Assembly (NCBI GenBank): GCA_025024175.1
Contig: QCXZ01000001.1
Location: forward strand, 3,224,001 to 3,288,000
Length of the DNA: 64,000 bases
Source: Rhyzopertha dominica
Taxonomy: Eukaryota; Arthropoda; Insecta; Coleoptera; Bostrichidae
Reading direction: 5' to 3'
Positions 12,603 to 24,990 of this stretch are shown here, in pieces. The notes under the pieces were generated by a model. That model worked only from the letters and a program-made list of their open reading frames with translations. It was not told the origin of the DNA and made no database searches. A program made the translations under genes and the position numbers. The first letter of the stretch is position 1; every line of letters begins with the position of its first letter.

Positions 12603-13150
12603 TACAATTTATTGCTTCTGGGTTGAGAAAAAAAAATGATGTTCCCTATTTACTTCCTGGCAGTAATGCATCCTTGAGTAACAGTTTTCTAATGTTCTTT
12701 GTAGCATATTTGGAGGTAAATTCTGAATTCCTGCCCTGATTCGTCCTTTTAAATCTTCTGCATCATGTGGCCGGTCAGCATGAATACGATTTTTTAGATA
12801 CACCCACAGGAAAAAATCAAGCGGCGTCAGATCAGGGGAATGTGCTGGACATTCTTCTACCACTCCACGCCTACCAATCCATCTGTCTGGAAATATCGCT
12901 TTTAAATATCCACGAACGTTGCCTGCAAAATGGGGCGGTACACCATCTTGCTGAAACCATATCTTTCCAAAACGACGCGCAGCATTTTCACGATTCGAGA
13001 ACAGGTGAATAAGTTCTGGATAATGTGTTAGCGCAAGAGCTGTAAATACTTGACTGCAATCACATTTCCATCGATGAAAAACCGCCCAATAATGTGCTCA
13101 CCGATAATACCACACCAGCCATGTAAATAATGGTATACTTAGGTTATAAA
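12603..13150 (-). pseudogene. DD41D-type transposase, catalytic part only
   Basis: Minus strand, beginning near 13,145: the WCGIIGEHIIG and FFIDGN block, then WFQQDGVPPHF (second catalytic D), FPDRWIGRRG and HSPDLTPLDFFLW (third D), ending about 12,603. The spacing between the second and third aspartates is 42 here rather than 41, because one extra codon sits in EECPAHSPD. The helix-turn-helix and first aspartate are missing, and a stop lies near 13,045. It is a different subfamily from the copies at 7.1 and 49.6 kb, judging by residue differences. Its downstream end sits against the 5'-truncated LINE. Confidence 0.75.
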
Positions 13151-15599
13151 ATATATGGAGTTTAATTAATTTCGTCATTAGAATAAGCGCAATACTGCAA
13201 ATGCACCAGTCCAGCTGACTCAACGTATTGCAGAGACCGGTAAGTTATGTTGCTCTTGGTGATGACGCAAAACAGACCATGAATGCATAACGTTCAGCAC
13301 GAGAGGGGCACAAGCGTGATAATTTCTGCTGTCTCAACTGCCACAGCGTACACCTGAACTTCCTGAATACATTTGCGTTCTTAATTCCGCATGTACGTAT
13401 CTCATCACATTATGCAACACAAAGAGCAGTAGTTAGTTTGGAGTGCCCGTCCCTTTCCAGTTTGAAGTGGTACGTAATTCCTGCTGTTAATTACGCCATT
13501 GTCACTGGAGAGCAACCACAACAGTTAATGCTGCAACACCAGTTCCGGACAGCCGGTGCAAGCTCTTGGGGCTACCGCTCGCATAAGAAAGTTTATGCGT
13601 TGCTGTCTGTGCAGATTCCAGCCATGTAATTGTGCAACTTGGTGGGACCACGTGGGGGCTATTACGCATTAGTGGAGATCATGTGTTGGAAGTTGCGAAG
13701 ATGCCTCGAATTAAACATAAAGAACTAGACAAATTCCAGTAACAGATTCTTCAAAATTTTAAAGGGAATGCCGAGAATTGAAATCGGTACTTTGAAATAG
13801 AGCGCCAACGTGCACACCATTACACTGCCAAGGCACAAGGTACAAGTGACAATCTGCCAAAGCTTGTATTTCATTGATCTAAATTAACAGTGAGACTACT
13901 AGCGCGCCAACTAGCTCATTTTGCAGTATAATCCTTGTTATTCGGACTTTCTGGTTTCGCGAAAAACCTACCATCGGCGTCTACATAGAAGTAAACATGC
14001 CAATCACACAGCTATCCCAAAAGACGCCCATCTTCGAAGGTTGATATTTGTATTACTGCAATAATCGAATCAATCCTTGCATTTTTGATTAACGATAAAA
14101 GAAGGTGCATGATACTTTATAGAGATGATGTACTTTTAGCTGACAAACATCATTTGATCAAAACAAAGAAAAAACGCACTATCCTTTTCCAAGTGTAAAG
14201 AAATTCAACAAGCAGTAGTACATTTGTTAATACACCGAAACGAAACTGACATAACCTGTCACTCAGTTTTTAAAGATAATTACCGTCGAGTGGATATAAG
14301 CTGTTAATATTTTGCCTCGATTTTTGCATATTTACACAAGTATACGCCTTACTGCAACAACTGATTACTCTTTATAAACCGCAAAAATGAGTTAGTATTT
14401 ATTTTCGCTTACATTAACACTTACACCTCTTTCCTTGGTCCAAAATGATTTAGCAGTAAAGCGCTTACCTGAAACAAAATTTTACGATTAGGAAAAAGTA
14501 TAGGAAATATTTATTGAATTGTACCAAAAAACAGACTTTCAACCTTAAAGCTGTCAATTCTGTCAAGATCAAATAACCAACGTGGGAACCAGCCCGGAAA
14601 ACAACATGTCAGTATGAGAATATGTTTTCCCTCGAACCTTAGATAAGGCTAAACGACTATTTAGCGACAGATGCGTCATTATTAGTAAAGGAAAGCCTAT
14701 GCAGAGGTACTAAAACTCCTAGCACTCATCGTTAGAATGTATCTGAAGCCCAACACAAACAGTCAATGTACCTTCGGCAGCCCAGTAATCGGAAACGTCC
14801 TGCACAACAGCCGCAGCGATTAGTGCAGTCGCAAAGGCATTCGGACAGTAGAGATTGCGACCCACACAAGAAAGTTTATGTAGCCGCCGGTGCGAAACCA
14901 GGATTACGCGGCGATAAGGGCGTGCTTACAACTTATTCCGCCAACTTTTACAACTAGTCCACTTTACCCCCGGATTTTAAAGGATTTCACGGTGATTTAT
15001 TCGATACCTGTTTCAGGAAATAAACAGGGCTGTCCCTGTTTACCTTCTCTTCGTCCTTTCGGCTCATCCGCCCGGGTGGACGGCATGGTCGCCAGAGCCT
15101 TCGAGTATTTTGAGTGGGTTTCTGTATTATACCGACATAACAGAAGGATCAATCTATTCTTGCCTTAGTAATTCAAGAAAACGACCGCGTAACTCTCTTA
15201 AATTAAGGATAACTAAGGCAAATAAACAAAAAGATAATGAAGAAACCAAGCGATTTAACGTACAAGATATGCATCCATTCTTTAGCAAACTGTTCCTGCT
15301 GATGCACCTTAAATAACAGCAAGAACAAGCAATATAAACAGAATGTCAAATTTTACATTCCTTCTTTCTTAAGGCTGCTCATACGTTTTGGGCCAAGTAA
15401 AATTTTTAGGGCGGTAACATAATTAGTCCTCGTGGACGTGACAAAGCCTGTCACTATATTGCAGCTGCACTATTGGTCTGCAAGATAAGTTATGACCCCT
15501 AACCTGTCACTCTAGTATTGACAGCATGTTGCACACAGACCAACCGTTTATGAGCACAGTAATTTGTCATTTGGGCAAAAGTTACTTTTTCTGATGATA
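13151..15599. other. non-coding, nothing firm
   Basis: Mostly unique AT-rich DNA with small GC-richer patches at 13,430-13,700 and 14,980-15,130. Short frames at 13,438-13,629 and 14,766-15,168 match nothing I know. No repeat ends or RNA genes seen. Confidence 0.5.
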
Positions 15600-17185
15600 T
15601 TATTTTTTTAATTCAATTGAATTACGTGTAATTAATTTTACACCAAGTAAGTTTATTACATTCTTACAACTCTGACTTGTACCCTTTACCCCCAAGTGAA
15701 ACTTTTTTGACGAATAAACACTTTTATCAAAATTTAAAAAAGTAAAGCAAGTAATGGTTTTTTTATTATAAAATACAATCAAGATAGATTTTGTTTGTGA
15801 ATTTTTACTATTAATAACGCTAATCGCCGATTTGTATGTACATAAAGACAGGCCGTTTAAATTTAAACTTAAAATTCCTGTAAAGTAATGTAGACAAATG
15901 ACAATTACTGTTAATATATTTTGGTGATTGCAGTGCACAAATAAACCACAGTTTTTAATTTTAAATCCAGTTAAAGTTTCATTTTTTTGCCAAGTCTTCA
16001 TTATCACTGCCCCAACTCATATATTTATTGCCTTTGAAGGGAGAATGAAAAAACTTTTAGCAAGAATGTCATAGGTATTTGGATTCCAGCGAAATACAAC
16101 ACGACCAACATTGGAAGCAGTTAATCTGTATGATCGTTCTTGGAACCACCTCGGATTAGCAGATTGACCTATGCTATCTTTTTCTATTTCTTCAACTCCT
16201 GTTGAAGTTTTTAGAAACAGTTCTCCCATTTGCTGCTCTTTATAGTCATCATCTATGACATCTTCTTCTTCAGATTCACTGTTGACTTGGCCATGATCTG
16301 AATCGGGACCAACAGACTTGTTTTTCTTTTTTTGTGGTTGATCATCTGCGAAAACTCTTCTAAAAGCTTTATCTCGTTTCCGCTTAAGAATACGGCTCAT
16401 ATCTTTTTTTGTAAATTTTCCGGGGGTTCATTTGGCAATTTTTGGATGAATTATTAGTCCCTGTTGCGTTGCTAGTCATGTTTAATAAATGGTTATGAAC
16501 ATTTTGCACTAATCTATTAGAGCATGTCAGTTAATCGCCAAGCAAACCACATTCGTCTCATCTCAGAAATTAAGTTCTCTTCGTTTGGTTTTGGTTCTGT
16601 GCACAAGTAATTTTCACAATTTTTATGATCACCAAATACATGCCTTGGGCAATTTTCAGTGTCTCTAAATAATCCTGCCAATTATTTACCAAACGAAACA
16701 TCCTCTGCTTTCCGAAATTTAGGACTTTCTTTATTGCTCCTCTCATTCGCTCTATGTTATATTTCAAACTTTTCCGCAGCTTCACAGCTAAACCTTATTT
16801 TTAGTCGAACTTAAACGACTGTTTGCCATTTGATGCAATTCTGATACATTTTCTCAGCAGATGGTTTGTACATTTGGCGAACTAGTTGTGGTCCGTAAGG
16901 TTTTGCGGTCAGAAGTCTATCGCTGTCACCTACCAATTTTACATACTTCAGTCCGTGCATATCAATAATACTTTGAAACTTTCAGCAATTATATCGGATT
17001 CCATGCAAGTAGATATTCCTTTCCAATATTTTGTGCATCTGTACTCTGCACTGGCATTATTCTCTGCCTTTGCACAATTGATGGAAAATTTATTTCACAC
17101 ACCTGTGTTTAGCAATTTTCCTGTTTTAACCCCCAAAAGTACTCTTTCTGCGTGTGTATTCAAAACTAAAACATTCGAGTAGCAT
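15600..17185 (-). pseudogene. degenerate Mutator-like/YqaJ-domain protein gene
   Basis: Read on the minus strand from 17,185, pieces in shifting frames follow the order of a repeated arthropod protein family that joins a Mutator-like transposase domain to a YqaJ-type exonuclease domain. HGLKYVKLVGDSD and PYGPQLVR (about 16,880-16,970) come first. FRDTENCPRHVFGDHKNCE, a Cys/His region, follows (about 16,600-16,690). NPRWFQERSYRLTASNVGRVV (about 16,100-16,170) is the usual YqaJ entry motif, and LTGFKIKNCGLFV comes downstream (about 15,930-15,970). Frames from 16,400 to 15,600 are in phase except for a stop at 16,017-16,019. The ASPDG and EIKCP catalytic motifs of YqaJ are not readable. It is probably mobile-element derived and surely non-functional. 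The family is called from remembered motif order. Confidence 0.6.
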
Positions 17186-20100
17186 CTAAGATTTCCCTAG
17201 GGATAAAAACAAAAGCGGTAACAGTTTTAAGAAGAGACAATAAATACAGATAATTTACGACCACAATGATCCATCTGCAAATTGTAAAAGGATTGCAACA
17301 AGGGGTACATCGGCATAGTTTACAAGCGCGAAGCTCCGCCCCGCAAAGCATTAAAAGTTAGCTCCCTCGGTGCTAAAATTGTTCAAATTGGATGCAACAA
17401 AATTTCATTACTTTTGCTGCGATAAAGAAAAGAACAAATGTTTTGCCTGTCAAAATTAAATTTTCTCTGGTGCTTTCGTCACCTCAAATCGATATGGTGA
17501 AAAATACGGATTTTATACTGCATAAACCATGTAGAGTAGTACGCATAAACAGCCTTAAGATATACTGCAAATTGTGGGGTATTAAATTAAACTGGTTATT
17601 GTGGTATTAGTGGTATAAGTTAAATACACATCACACTCTTTGCAAGTAGCAATAAAAAATACAACTATGTATATATTTACTTAAAATATGTTAAATTTAT
17701 AATGATGGATGGACAAATGAAGAGAGTTTAGAAATAAAGTATTATTAAATTATCAATTCTCAGAAGGTTTAGCTCGAAAATATTTTATGTTCAATTCGAG
17801 GTCCAATTTACAACGCTTCAAGAAAACCAGTACCTGCACTTTTTTAATCGTCTGGTAGCTTCCCAACATGCGTCACACTGCATATTTTGTTTATCAATTC
17901 TTTATTTATTAATATTATTTATCCAGATTTAGTAAATGTAGAAAATATTGTAACATTTTAATACCAACCTTTCTAAACACTAAGCACTAACAATTTTGGG
18001 CTTTTTTATGCAAAAAAGCATGAAATTTCCAAAAACTAACAAACTAATGTTTCACAGTTCTTGAAGATCAGTAATAATACACATATAAACTGAATGTGAT
18101 ATTAATAGGTGTTCGAAATGACACTGCCATGAATAAGCAAAAATTAGCAATTATCAGTTACGTCATAAGCTATCTCGAATGAAAACAAACATGTGTTTGG
18201 GAAGAGATACGTTCCCATTCTCTTTACTCCGTTAGCATACCGGCGCATCCGCCATTTCTGCACTAAATTTTAATACAACTTGTTTTGTTTCCTAATTAGG
18301 TGCATGTGGCTATATTTGGATAAATATTACTGATAAAAGCACACAAGGCGTGAAAAACGGACGTATAGATATGGAAGTAGACTCCGTCAAGTCGTAAATA
18401 CAGAAAACTTACTGTAAAGACGGAGAGTAAAAAGAACAACGGTCAGAAAGTATTTTCCACGAGCACTTACTACAGAGCATTTAATGTGGTTTGTATTAAC
18501 GCCAAAACTGCTCAATCCACTCAACCTAAGGACAAAATAACTTGTCCTTTTCTAATAGGGAGGAGGATGCATGCATAGTAGAAGCTGCTTCCTAAGGTTT
18601 ATGGTCGATAAAACGCTGCGGTCATTACAGAAAGTACCAAAGTGTCGAACCATTTTAGTGATAAACGTACAAGCTTAACGCATAAATCCTTCCTCTTGGG
18701 CGAACTTAGAAAAGGCTTCTACATATTTATTTATTAACAGTACGTTTTCGATACTATCGTACACAATTTAGGACCCAAAAATAAATTTAAAAAAACTGAA
18801 AATGATTCTCGTATTTTAATACTTTAGTTTATAGTTTGCAGAATCTCTACCAAGCCTTATTAATTGTGTAGCTGTTGCATCTGTATTGTCGTAACATATA
18901 CCGCAGTTTCTTCCTTTTACTTTTTTTGTATTAGCAACTATCAAAAAACATTTTCAAAAATATTTCATTAATAATCCTTGTGGAGTTCACTTTATGCAGA
19001 TTTAAGTTCACTCTTCCATTTAACGTCATTTACGACCATCACTGCTTCAATATAACTTATGGTGGCAGCAATGCTTTAATGCTTTAAACAGAGTTACCAA
19101 CTCTGAATGCCATCAATCTCATTTACCTTGTTCTAAATGGGTAAACAGAATATATTTCGATATTAGGACAAGTAATTCAATCGAAATCATAACAGTCTAG
19201 AAAGGTCGAACCGCTCGGCTACAACATCAACCCATTAGTTAGTAGCAAATAAGGCATTTACAGCATGTATACAATTATTGGATGGAACGGCAAACGCCTA
19301 ACTGAGTTAGCGTGATCAAAGTGGGAAACGTTAGAGGCCGATGTAAATAATGTAAACGGTATGGACCTTGGAGGAATGCTTGCAATATCACCGCTCTGTT
19401 TTAAAGAAGATGTGCGAAAATGAGGGCGAACTTAAAACAAAAAAGGCGCAAAAAACTAAATAATATTAAATTGGGGGTGGAAAAGTCATCGACGCAGCAA
19501 TTCTCTGACGACCCCCTTTCTGCTCTTATTGATTTCTCGGTCTTATTTCGGGAGCGACAAATTTAGACATCAGCTTTCCCTGTTAGGATTTCCGTTCCCA
19601 ATTGTTTTTCGGTTTCAGAACCCCAACAAGCACCAACAAATCGGAAACGAACAAACCGCTAATTGTAGCTAATTAGTAAGCAGGCGATATTATTCTAAGA
19701 AGCCAAGTAAAAACGACTGACGTTGATTTACGGATTTAATTGTAGCCCCTCGTATGTTTCTATTCAAACTTCATCGTCTGAAGTCGTGATTAGATTCCGG
19801 TTTTTGATGTTTAAGTATATTTAATCTTTGTTCGATCAGCTAAATATGTCTTTCGTCTACGGATTACGTTTTTTATACAAAAGAAGGAAAAATGAAGAAA
19901 AAAATTGAAATTTCACTTATTTCTGTGTATTCAATATCTGTACTAAAATTTTGTCAGGAAGGATAATTTGATTTTATTTGCCCTGATTGATAATATTATA
20001 TGAGCTAACAACACCTTCAGTTCAACCGCGTTGATTTTCGTAGACTGTATCATTTACTGGGATATTAAATATGCTTAAGCACAAATTAACCATTGCATAG

Positions 20101-21363
20101 TGAATAGACTTTCTGTTCTGGATAATACACTTCTTCAAGAAGCTATACCTGCCTTTACCAGTCCCTTCCTTACGTCGTTCCGTTTTTGTTAATTGAGTAG
20201 CTATAAATTACCCAATAGTTGTTTTAAGAAAGTGCTAATACTGTGCAGCTCCAGAGGTAGCCAAAGTTTTAAAAGTGTCTTGTAGCTAGTTATATGCCAC
20301 GAAATTGAGTATTAATCAATATAAAAACAAAATGTCAAGGTACGACAATGGGTTAGTTATTTATATATTACTGCAACAGGACTGTACTGTAACTTTGCTG
20401 ATCTACTATGGAGTTTTTTGTTAATGTTTTTGTAGTTCACATGCAATCAGTTTGCGGCCTTATGTATTGGCCCTTGCAATTATTATACTGAACTTTGTCA
20501 ACCAAGTATGTTTATGAACGTCGGCGTCGTTTTGTAGTTTTACGATATTCTACAGCTTTTTTTTGACAAAGGCAGTGTCAGATAAAAATTGTCGGTTTGC
20601 TTCCATGTTTAATTGTAATAGTACCTTATAATGGTGCATTACTAAATTTCGTATGAGATACTTATATCTAATAATTAATGCAATGACAGATTTTTCACGT
20701 TTGCTGTTCAACTTTGCACGTGTACATGAAAGTGTGCTATTCAGAGAATGGTTCGATAATCTAGGTGTTACTATTTTTGAAATTCGTATTTTATTAACCA
20801 AAATTTTTTACACAAAAAGCATTAAGTGTTATTTGTCATTTGCTTTCAACCTCATATGACCTAAAACAACTTAGTATGAAAAGCCGAAAGCCTCCTGGAA
20901 CCTTTCTAGTGCGACTACAAAAACGCAACAACTACGAAGTTTGTGTATCAAGCAAAACGGCCCTATTTCATGCGGAACTTACGTAATGGCGCTTTGGGCA
21001 ACTTTTAATCCGAAATTACGGCACCTCCACTTACGACGGCGCTCATTCCAGAGGACCTAAACGCACACGTGGAAGGGGCCCCGGTTACACTACATTTGCC
21101 GCCGTCGTTTGTGGCTGCAGGCTAAAAATAAATTGGATACACCGCTGTGGTTTTCATTCATTATCTCTGCAGCTATCCTGAAGAGATTCCAGGGACTCCG
21201 GCTTATGGCAAACCGCGAAAAGGTCTCTGTGCGAATACATGGTAGAGTGAAGCTTTAGCGGAATCTGATTTTACTAAATATAATGTTAGTCTGATTTCAC
21301 CAAAGCTTCTTTCAATTTATGAAATGAACTTACTCTTTTGATTTTTTAACAATTTAACTCAGA
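17186..21363. other. long non-coding stretch
   Basis: Four kilobases in which I find no protein motif, transposon terminus or tandem repeat. Small open frames (17,392-17,610, 20,550-20,801 and 20,653-20,859) overlap on opposite strands and look like chance. GC rises at 20,880-21,200. Confidence 0.55.
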
Positions 21364-21918
21364 ATGAACGCAGACTGGAGTGAAAGAACCAATAACATAA
21401 AATGCCACACTATTAGAAATGCACGTACGCCCAAACCTAATGTGACATCTGAGGAAATAAGGGCCCTTAAGGATTTGAATACAGATAAGTCCATTATAGT
21501 TACTAGAGCAGATAAAGGTTCAGCGACAATAATTTTAAACAGAACAGATTATGAGAATAAAGTTAGAGAATTGTTAGATGAGGAAACATATCAAAAATTA
21601 TCTCGAGATCCCACCTCAAAAATTTCCAAAATTACTAATGATATTATCAAAAGTTCAAATCTTTCGAATGAGAAGAAGTCTCTTTTAACTGTTTCCGATT
21701 GCAAGGTACCTAAATTGTATGGTTTGCCCAAAATCCATAAAACCAATGTCCCGTTAAGACCCACAGTCAATACGATTGGCAAAATTTTGTGCAAATTATT
21801 TAAAACCTTATGTCGGAAAAACCAGTAGTTTCATCAAAAATTCTTCAGACTTTATTGATATTATAAAAGGTTTAAGTATTTCAGAAGGTGATATTTTAGT
21901 TAGTTTTGACGTGGTTTC
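21364..21918 (+). pseudogene. Penelope-like reverse transcriptase N-terminal part
   Basis: 154 open codons (21,364-21,828) followed by the continuation in another frame (21,776-21,918). Fingers and motif A are recognisable (KLYGLPKIHK, LRPTVNT, LVSFDVVSL). About 185 codons remain of a protein that normally runs to 600 or more. The lost part includes the second catalytic aspartate pair, so no activity is possible. The ATG at 21,364 is preceded by an in-frame TAA nine bases upstream, which sets the limit of this open frame but need not be the native start. Confidence 0.75.
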
Positions 21919-22063
21919 TTTAGGTGGTTTAGGTGGTTTCGTTAGGTTCTTTTTTATCAGGTTGGCACGTTGTTTCTATGACGTCTCGCTTCCTTGGTGA
22001 TTTGTTTATTTACTTTCAAAATTGTGTTTGAACTTGTGTCAGGCAAATTTGGAGGTTCTTCGT

Positions 22064-22097
22064 CTTTGACAAAGATTACAGGTGTAATTGAAACGTC
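22064..22097 (+). ncRNA. decayed hammerhead-like motif of Penelope type
   Basis: TTGACAA, a hairpin GATTAC/GTAATT with loop AGGT, then GAAACGTC. Aligned to a hammerhead core (CUGANGA, stem II, GAAA, cleavage triplet GUC), positions C3 and G8 are changed to T and A. These are transition-type changes, so self-cleavage is not expected. An extra A before stem II and a zero-length stem III loop also depart from the standard form. The location just after a Penelope reverse transcriptase supports the reading. Confidence 0.4.
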
Positions 22098-23174
22098 AGA
22101 CTAATAATTTTTTGTCAGTGTTTTCAAGAGCCAGCGATCTTTCCGAGAAAATATTATCTTAAGATATTTTAGGTTCTAGAATTAATTTCATCAACTCACT
22201 TACAATACTACAACACTAAACAGCTATGAAATGTAATCGCTTGAGTTTTCCTGACCATTAACCTTCTGTCTTGACGGTATACTGCAAAAAAAGTAGGTGA
22301 TGAGAGTTTGAAGTAGACTGTGATGGAAATCTCTATCCTTCTACTGAAAGTTTTTTCGGATTTACAGTTTTCATCGAAATAACGTGGTAATTCTTCTACT
22401 GAAGTTACTTCTTCGTGCTCATAACATTACTCTTGTCAGGCTTTCAGAAAAGCATTCTATTTGGAACGTGTTCCTGGATGTCACGTACTAGATTGTCTAC
22501 GGTTTGTATAACCAGCCAAAGATAAATCGGTGTTAGCATTAACAAAAACCAAATGAACCTGTTTGACATCCGAAAGAGATTTTTCCATTAGGTATCGATT
22601 AAACATGTTTTTATCAAACATTTTCATGATGTAGTAATCAAACATACGGAATAATGCACCTTGACAATCGACAGGCACGATAAAAGTCACGCTAACTCCC
22701 ATTCCAAAGATGAGTATATTTATCATCTCTTTCTCCTGGTATAATTAATAATGCTATGTGTGATAACCGGAATACTGCCGAAATTTTCGTGATATTTCAT
22801 GCATGTCAAGAGATAATTAGGTGGTGAGCTCTATAAAATGCGGGAGGAATGGATGTCAGCAGATTGCTAATGGTCCGTCTGCCAGTAAATTGATGTCAAG
22901 TCGATATTGGAATTTATATCGAGGTCAAATTTTCACACCCCATACCCGCCTGTTATTAATCTTCTGTCACTGCTTGGCGCCAGAAAAAAGTTTTCGAACA
23001 TTTTAACAAGCCATCGCAGCCCGAATAAATATTTCTGTACGTTATTCAATAAAAGGAGAAACGGCTGCTAATTAGGTGTTCAACCTGCGTAAATGGACAA
23101 CTGATAGAATCGCAGACGCAGACAATACATATTGTTCTGACGCAGACGACTTGGCGCAAATGTAATTTTGTTAT
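22098..23174. other. non-coding; unassigned frame 22481-22726
   Basis: An 81-codon minus frame (22,481-22,726) has no motif I know. Nothing else recognised. Confidence 0.45.
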
Positions 23175-24990
23175 TATTAATATNGATATTCACGGTAACG
23201 GTCTAAAAAAAGGTTAGCTATTGTAGACTGTTACCGTAAACACCCTATATACGACGCTTTGACGAACCTTAATAGGGCTTTGCTGGTGTTGTCCTTCAAT
23301 TAAGTTAGAAAAAACCCATCGAAATTGTACAGCATTTTTGAGTAACAGTTTCCTAATAAATCGCTTAAAAAGATGAATATTTGATGAACCTTTGATATCT
23401 CCTGGCAATTTGTTAAAAAATTTACAACAATTATAATAAAGTTGTTTTTTGCTTATTGGAAATTAAATCTTCTCTACGTCTGGTGTTATAAGAGTGCTTT
23501 CCTACAAGAATCCCTCATTTTTAATCGAGCAATAATTCGGATGACTCTTTTCTGCAACACAAAGATTTTATGAACACCTGAAGAGTTACCCCAGTGTAAT
23601 ATTTCATGCCGCTACAGATTATGGAAGATTCCGAAATAAAGTTATTTAACTATTTCTTTACTGCAAGAGTTAGAAGCCACTGAAAGAGAGTAATATGCTT
23701 TGCACAGTTTACTGTAGATGGTTTCAACATGTTGTGTCCAACGTAATTTAGCATCAATAATTGTTAGCCCCAACATGCTTGCATCATTCACACAGGGTAG
23801 GACCGTGGAATCATCTAATACCAAATCATCTCTGGCATTAAATTTTGATTTAACTGAGCCAAAGACAAGACAGTTTGTTTTTTCTTGATTAATAACTAAT
23901 GTATTACGTTCAACCCAGACATTTATTTAACTATAGACTTCTGTTAAAACATTAACAGCTTGTTGAAAATCCGTACACCCAATTAAAAAATTAGCATCAT
24001 CAGCATACGACACTATAGTACAGCTAAGATTACAGATATAATTAAACAAATCATTGACGAAAAGTAAGAATAATGTAGGGCCCAAAATTGAGCCTTGTGG
24101 AACCCCTAAATTATTTTTTTTCTTTTCTAAAGATACTGACGCTAAAGTAACCTGCTGTTCTCTATTCCCTAGCTAGCTTTCGAACCAAGCGAGGGCAACT
24201 CCCCTAATACCATATTTCTGCATTTTGAACAATAAAATTTCGTGATTTACGCAATCAAATGCCTTTGCGAAATCAACAAATAACCCAATTGCTGTTTTTA
24301 TCTAAGGTTGAGACTATCTCAGTTAAAAACTGAAAAAGAGCCGTATCCAAATTTCTCCCTTTTACAAAGCCATGTTGACGCGCAGATATTAAATTGTTTG
24401 AAGTTAGAAGAACTGTTAGTTGTTTATTTACTGCTAACTATATTGTTTTGGAAATACTGCAACATAGGCTTATGGCCCTATAGTTAGATATACAACCTTT
24501 GGAACCTTTTTATGCAAGGGAATAACATTAACTGTCTTCAGTCTACTAGGAAATACACCTTGCTGAAACGACAAATTTATTATATAAGTTAAGGGAGCTA
24601 GTATTATTGGTGTTATCTTTTTTAATAAAATATTAGAGATTCCATCACTTCCTGTAGCAAGCTGTTGATTATCGTTAAGACTTAAGAAAAAGGATTTACT
24701 AATGCTTGACTTACAAGCTTTGTCAATAAATTTATAATCAATTTCTTTAGAAATGTGGGCGGTTGTTTTTAACGGCGCCTCTGTAAAAAATCATTGAAAG
24801 CTGTAGCAGTATCACTTTAATTTAAAAGTTTGTTATTTTCATCTGTAATTTTGTAATCTTGCTTATTAGTGTCTTTCCAGCGGGTGGTTTCATTAATTAT
24901 TGTCCATGCGGCTTTATTTTTGTTATTAGAATTAAGTATATAATTGTCATTAGTCATTTATGAAGTCGTTACCTTTTCAAGCGCTAACTA
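23175..24990 (-). mobile_element. 5'-truncated LINE with 3' hairpin
   Basis: Minus-strand non-LTR retrotransposon, third family in the window. Coding similarity runs from about 24,990 (SSISKSFFLSLNDNQQLATG) to 23,214. Near its 3' end the transcript could fold: arms at 23,192-23,205 and 23,224-23,237 are complementary over 14 positions with one imperfect pair. This is followed by an AT-rich tail (ATATTAATAATAAC). A 3' hairpin plus simple tail is known in CR1/L2-type LINEs as the part recognised by the reverse transcriptase. No endonuclease is visible. Confidence 0.75.
23214..24980 (-). pseudogene. LINE reverse transcriptase with few stops
   Basis: A single minus-strand frame from about 24,300 to 23,642 reads nearly through. 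It contains GLFVDFAKAFDCVNHEILL (motif A), GVPQGSILGPTLFLLF (motif B) and SYADDANFLIG (YADD at 23,996-24,007). MLGLTIIDAKLRWTQH follows in the thumb. It has two internal stops, one after WFES and one after LTEVYS. Upstream, FQQGVFPSRLKTVNVIPLHKK and neighbouring finger motifs are readable in another frame to about 24,980. Downstream, the C-terminus shifts again. All three catalytic aspartates survive. It is one of the better preserved LINE copies here but cannot be translated intact. Confidence 0.85.

Larger units (their letters stand above)
21364..22097 (+). mobile_element. Penelope-like element, internally deleted
   Basis: The upstream part encodes a Penelope-type reverse transcriptase: DKSIIVTRADKGSATIILN, then PKLYGLPKIHK and PLRPTVNTIG. 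After a frameshift near 21,795 come ISEGDILVSFDVVSL (motif A; catalytic D at 21,908-21,910). Similarity then stops abruptly at about 21,918; the rest of the palm (YADD), thumb and GIY-YIG endonuclease are missing. About 150 bases later a hairpin followed by GAAACGTC (22,074-22,097) resembles the hammerhead-like motif found near Penelope termini. I infer an element that lost its middle and kept both flanks. Penelope-like elements retrotranspose through an RNA intermediate. Confidence 0.7.

Noticed and set aside
19206..19223. tRNA-like A-box (TGTAGCCGAGCGGTTCGA on minus strand)
   Set aside because: The match is only to the D-arm. No acceptor stem, anticodon arm or separate B-box can be folded around it.
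21917..21950. TTAGGT-like repeats after the Penelope-like reverse transcriptase
   Set aside because: Only two imperfect TTTAGGTGG units. Too short and irregular for telomeric (TTAGG)n despite the known telomere link of some Penelope relatives.
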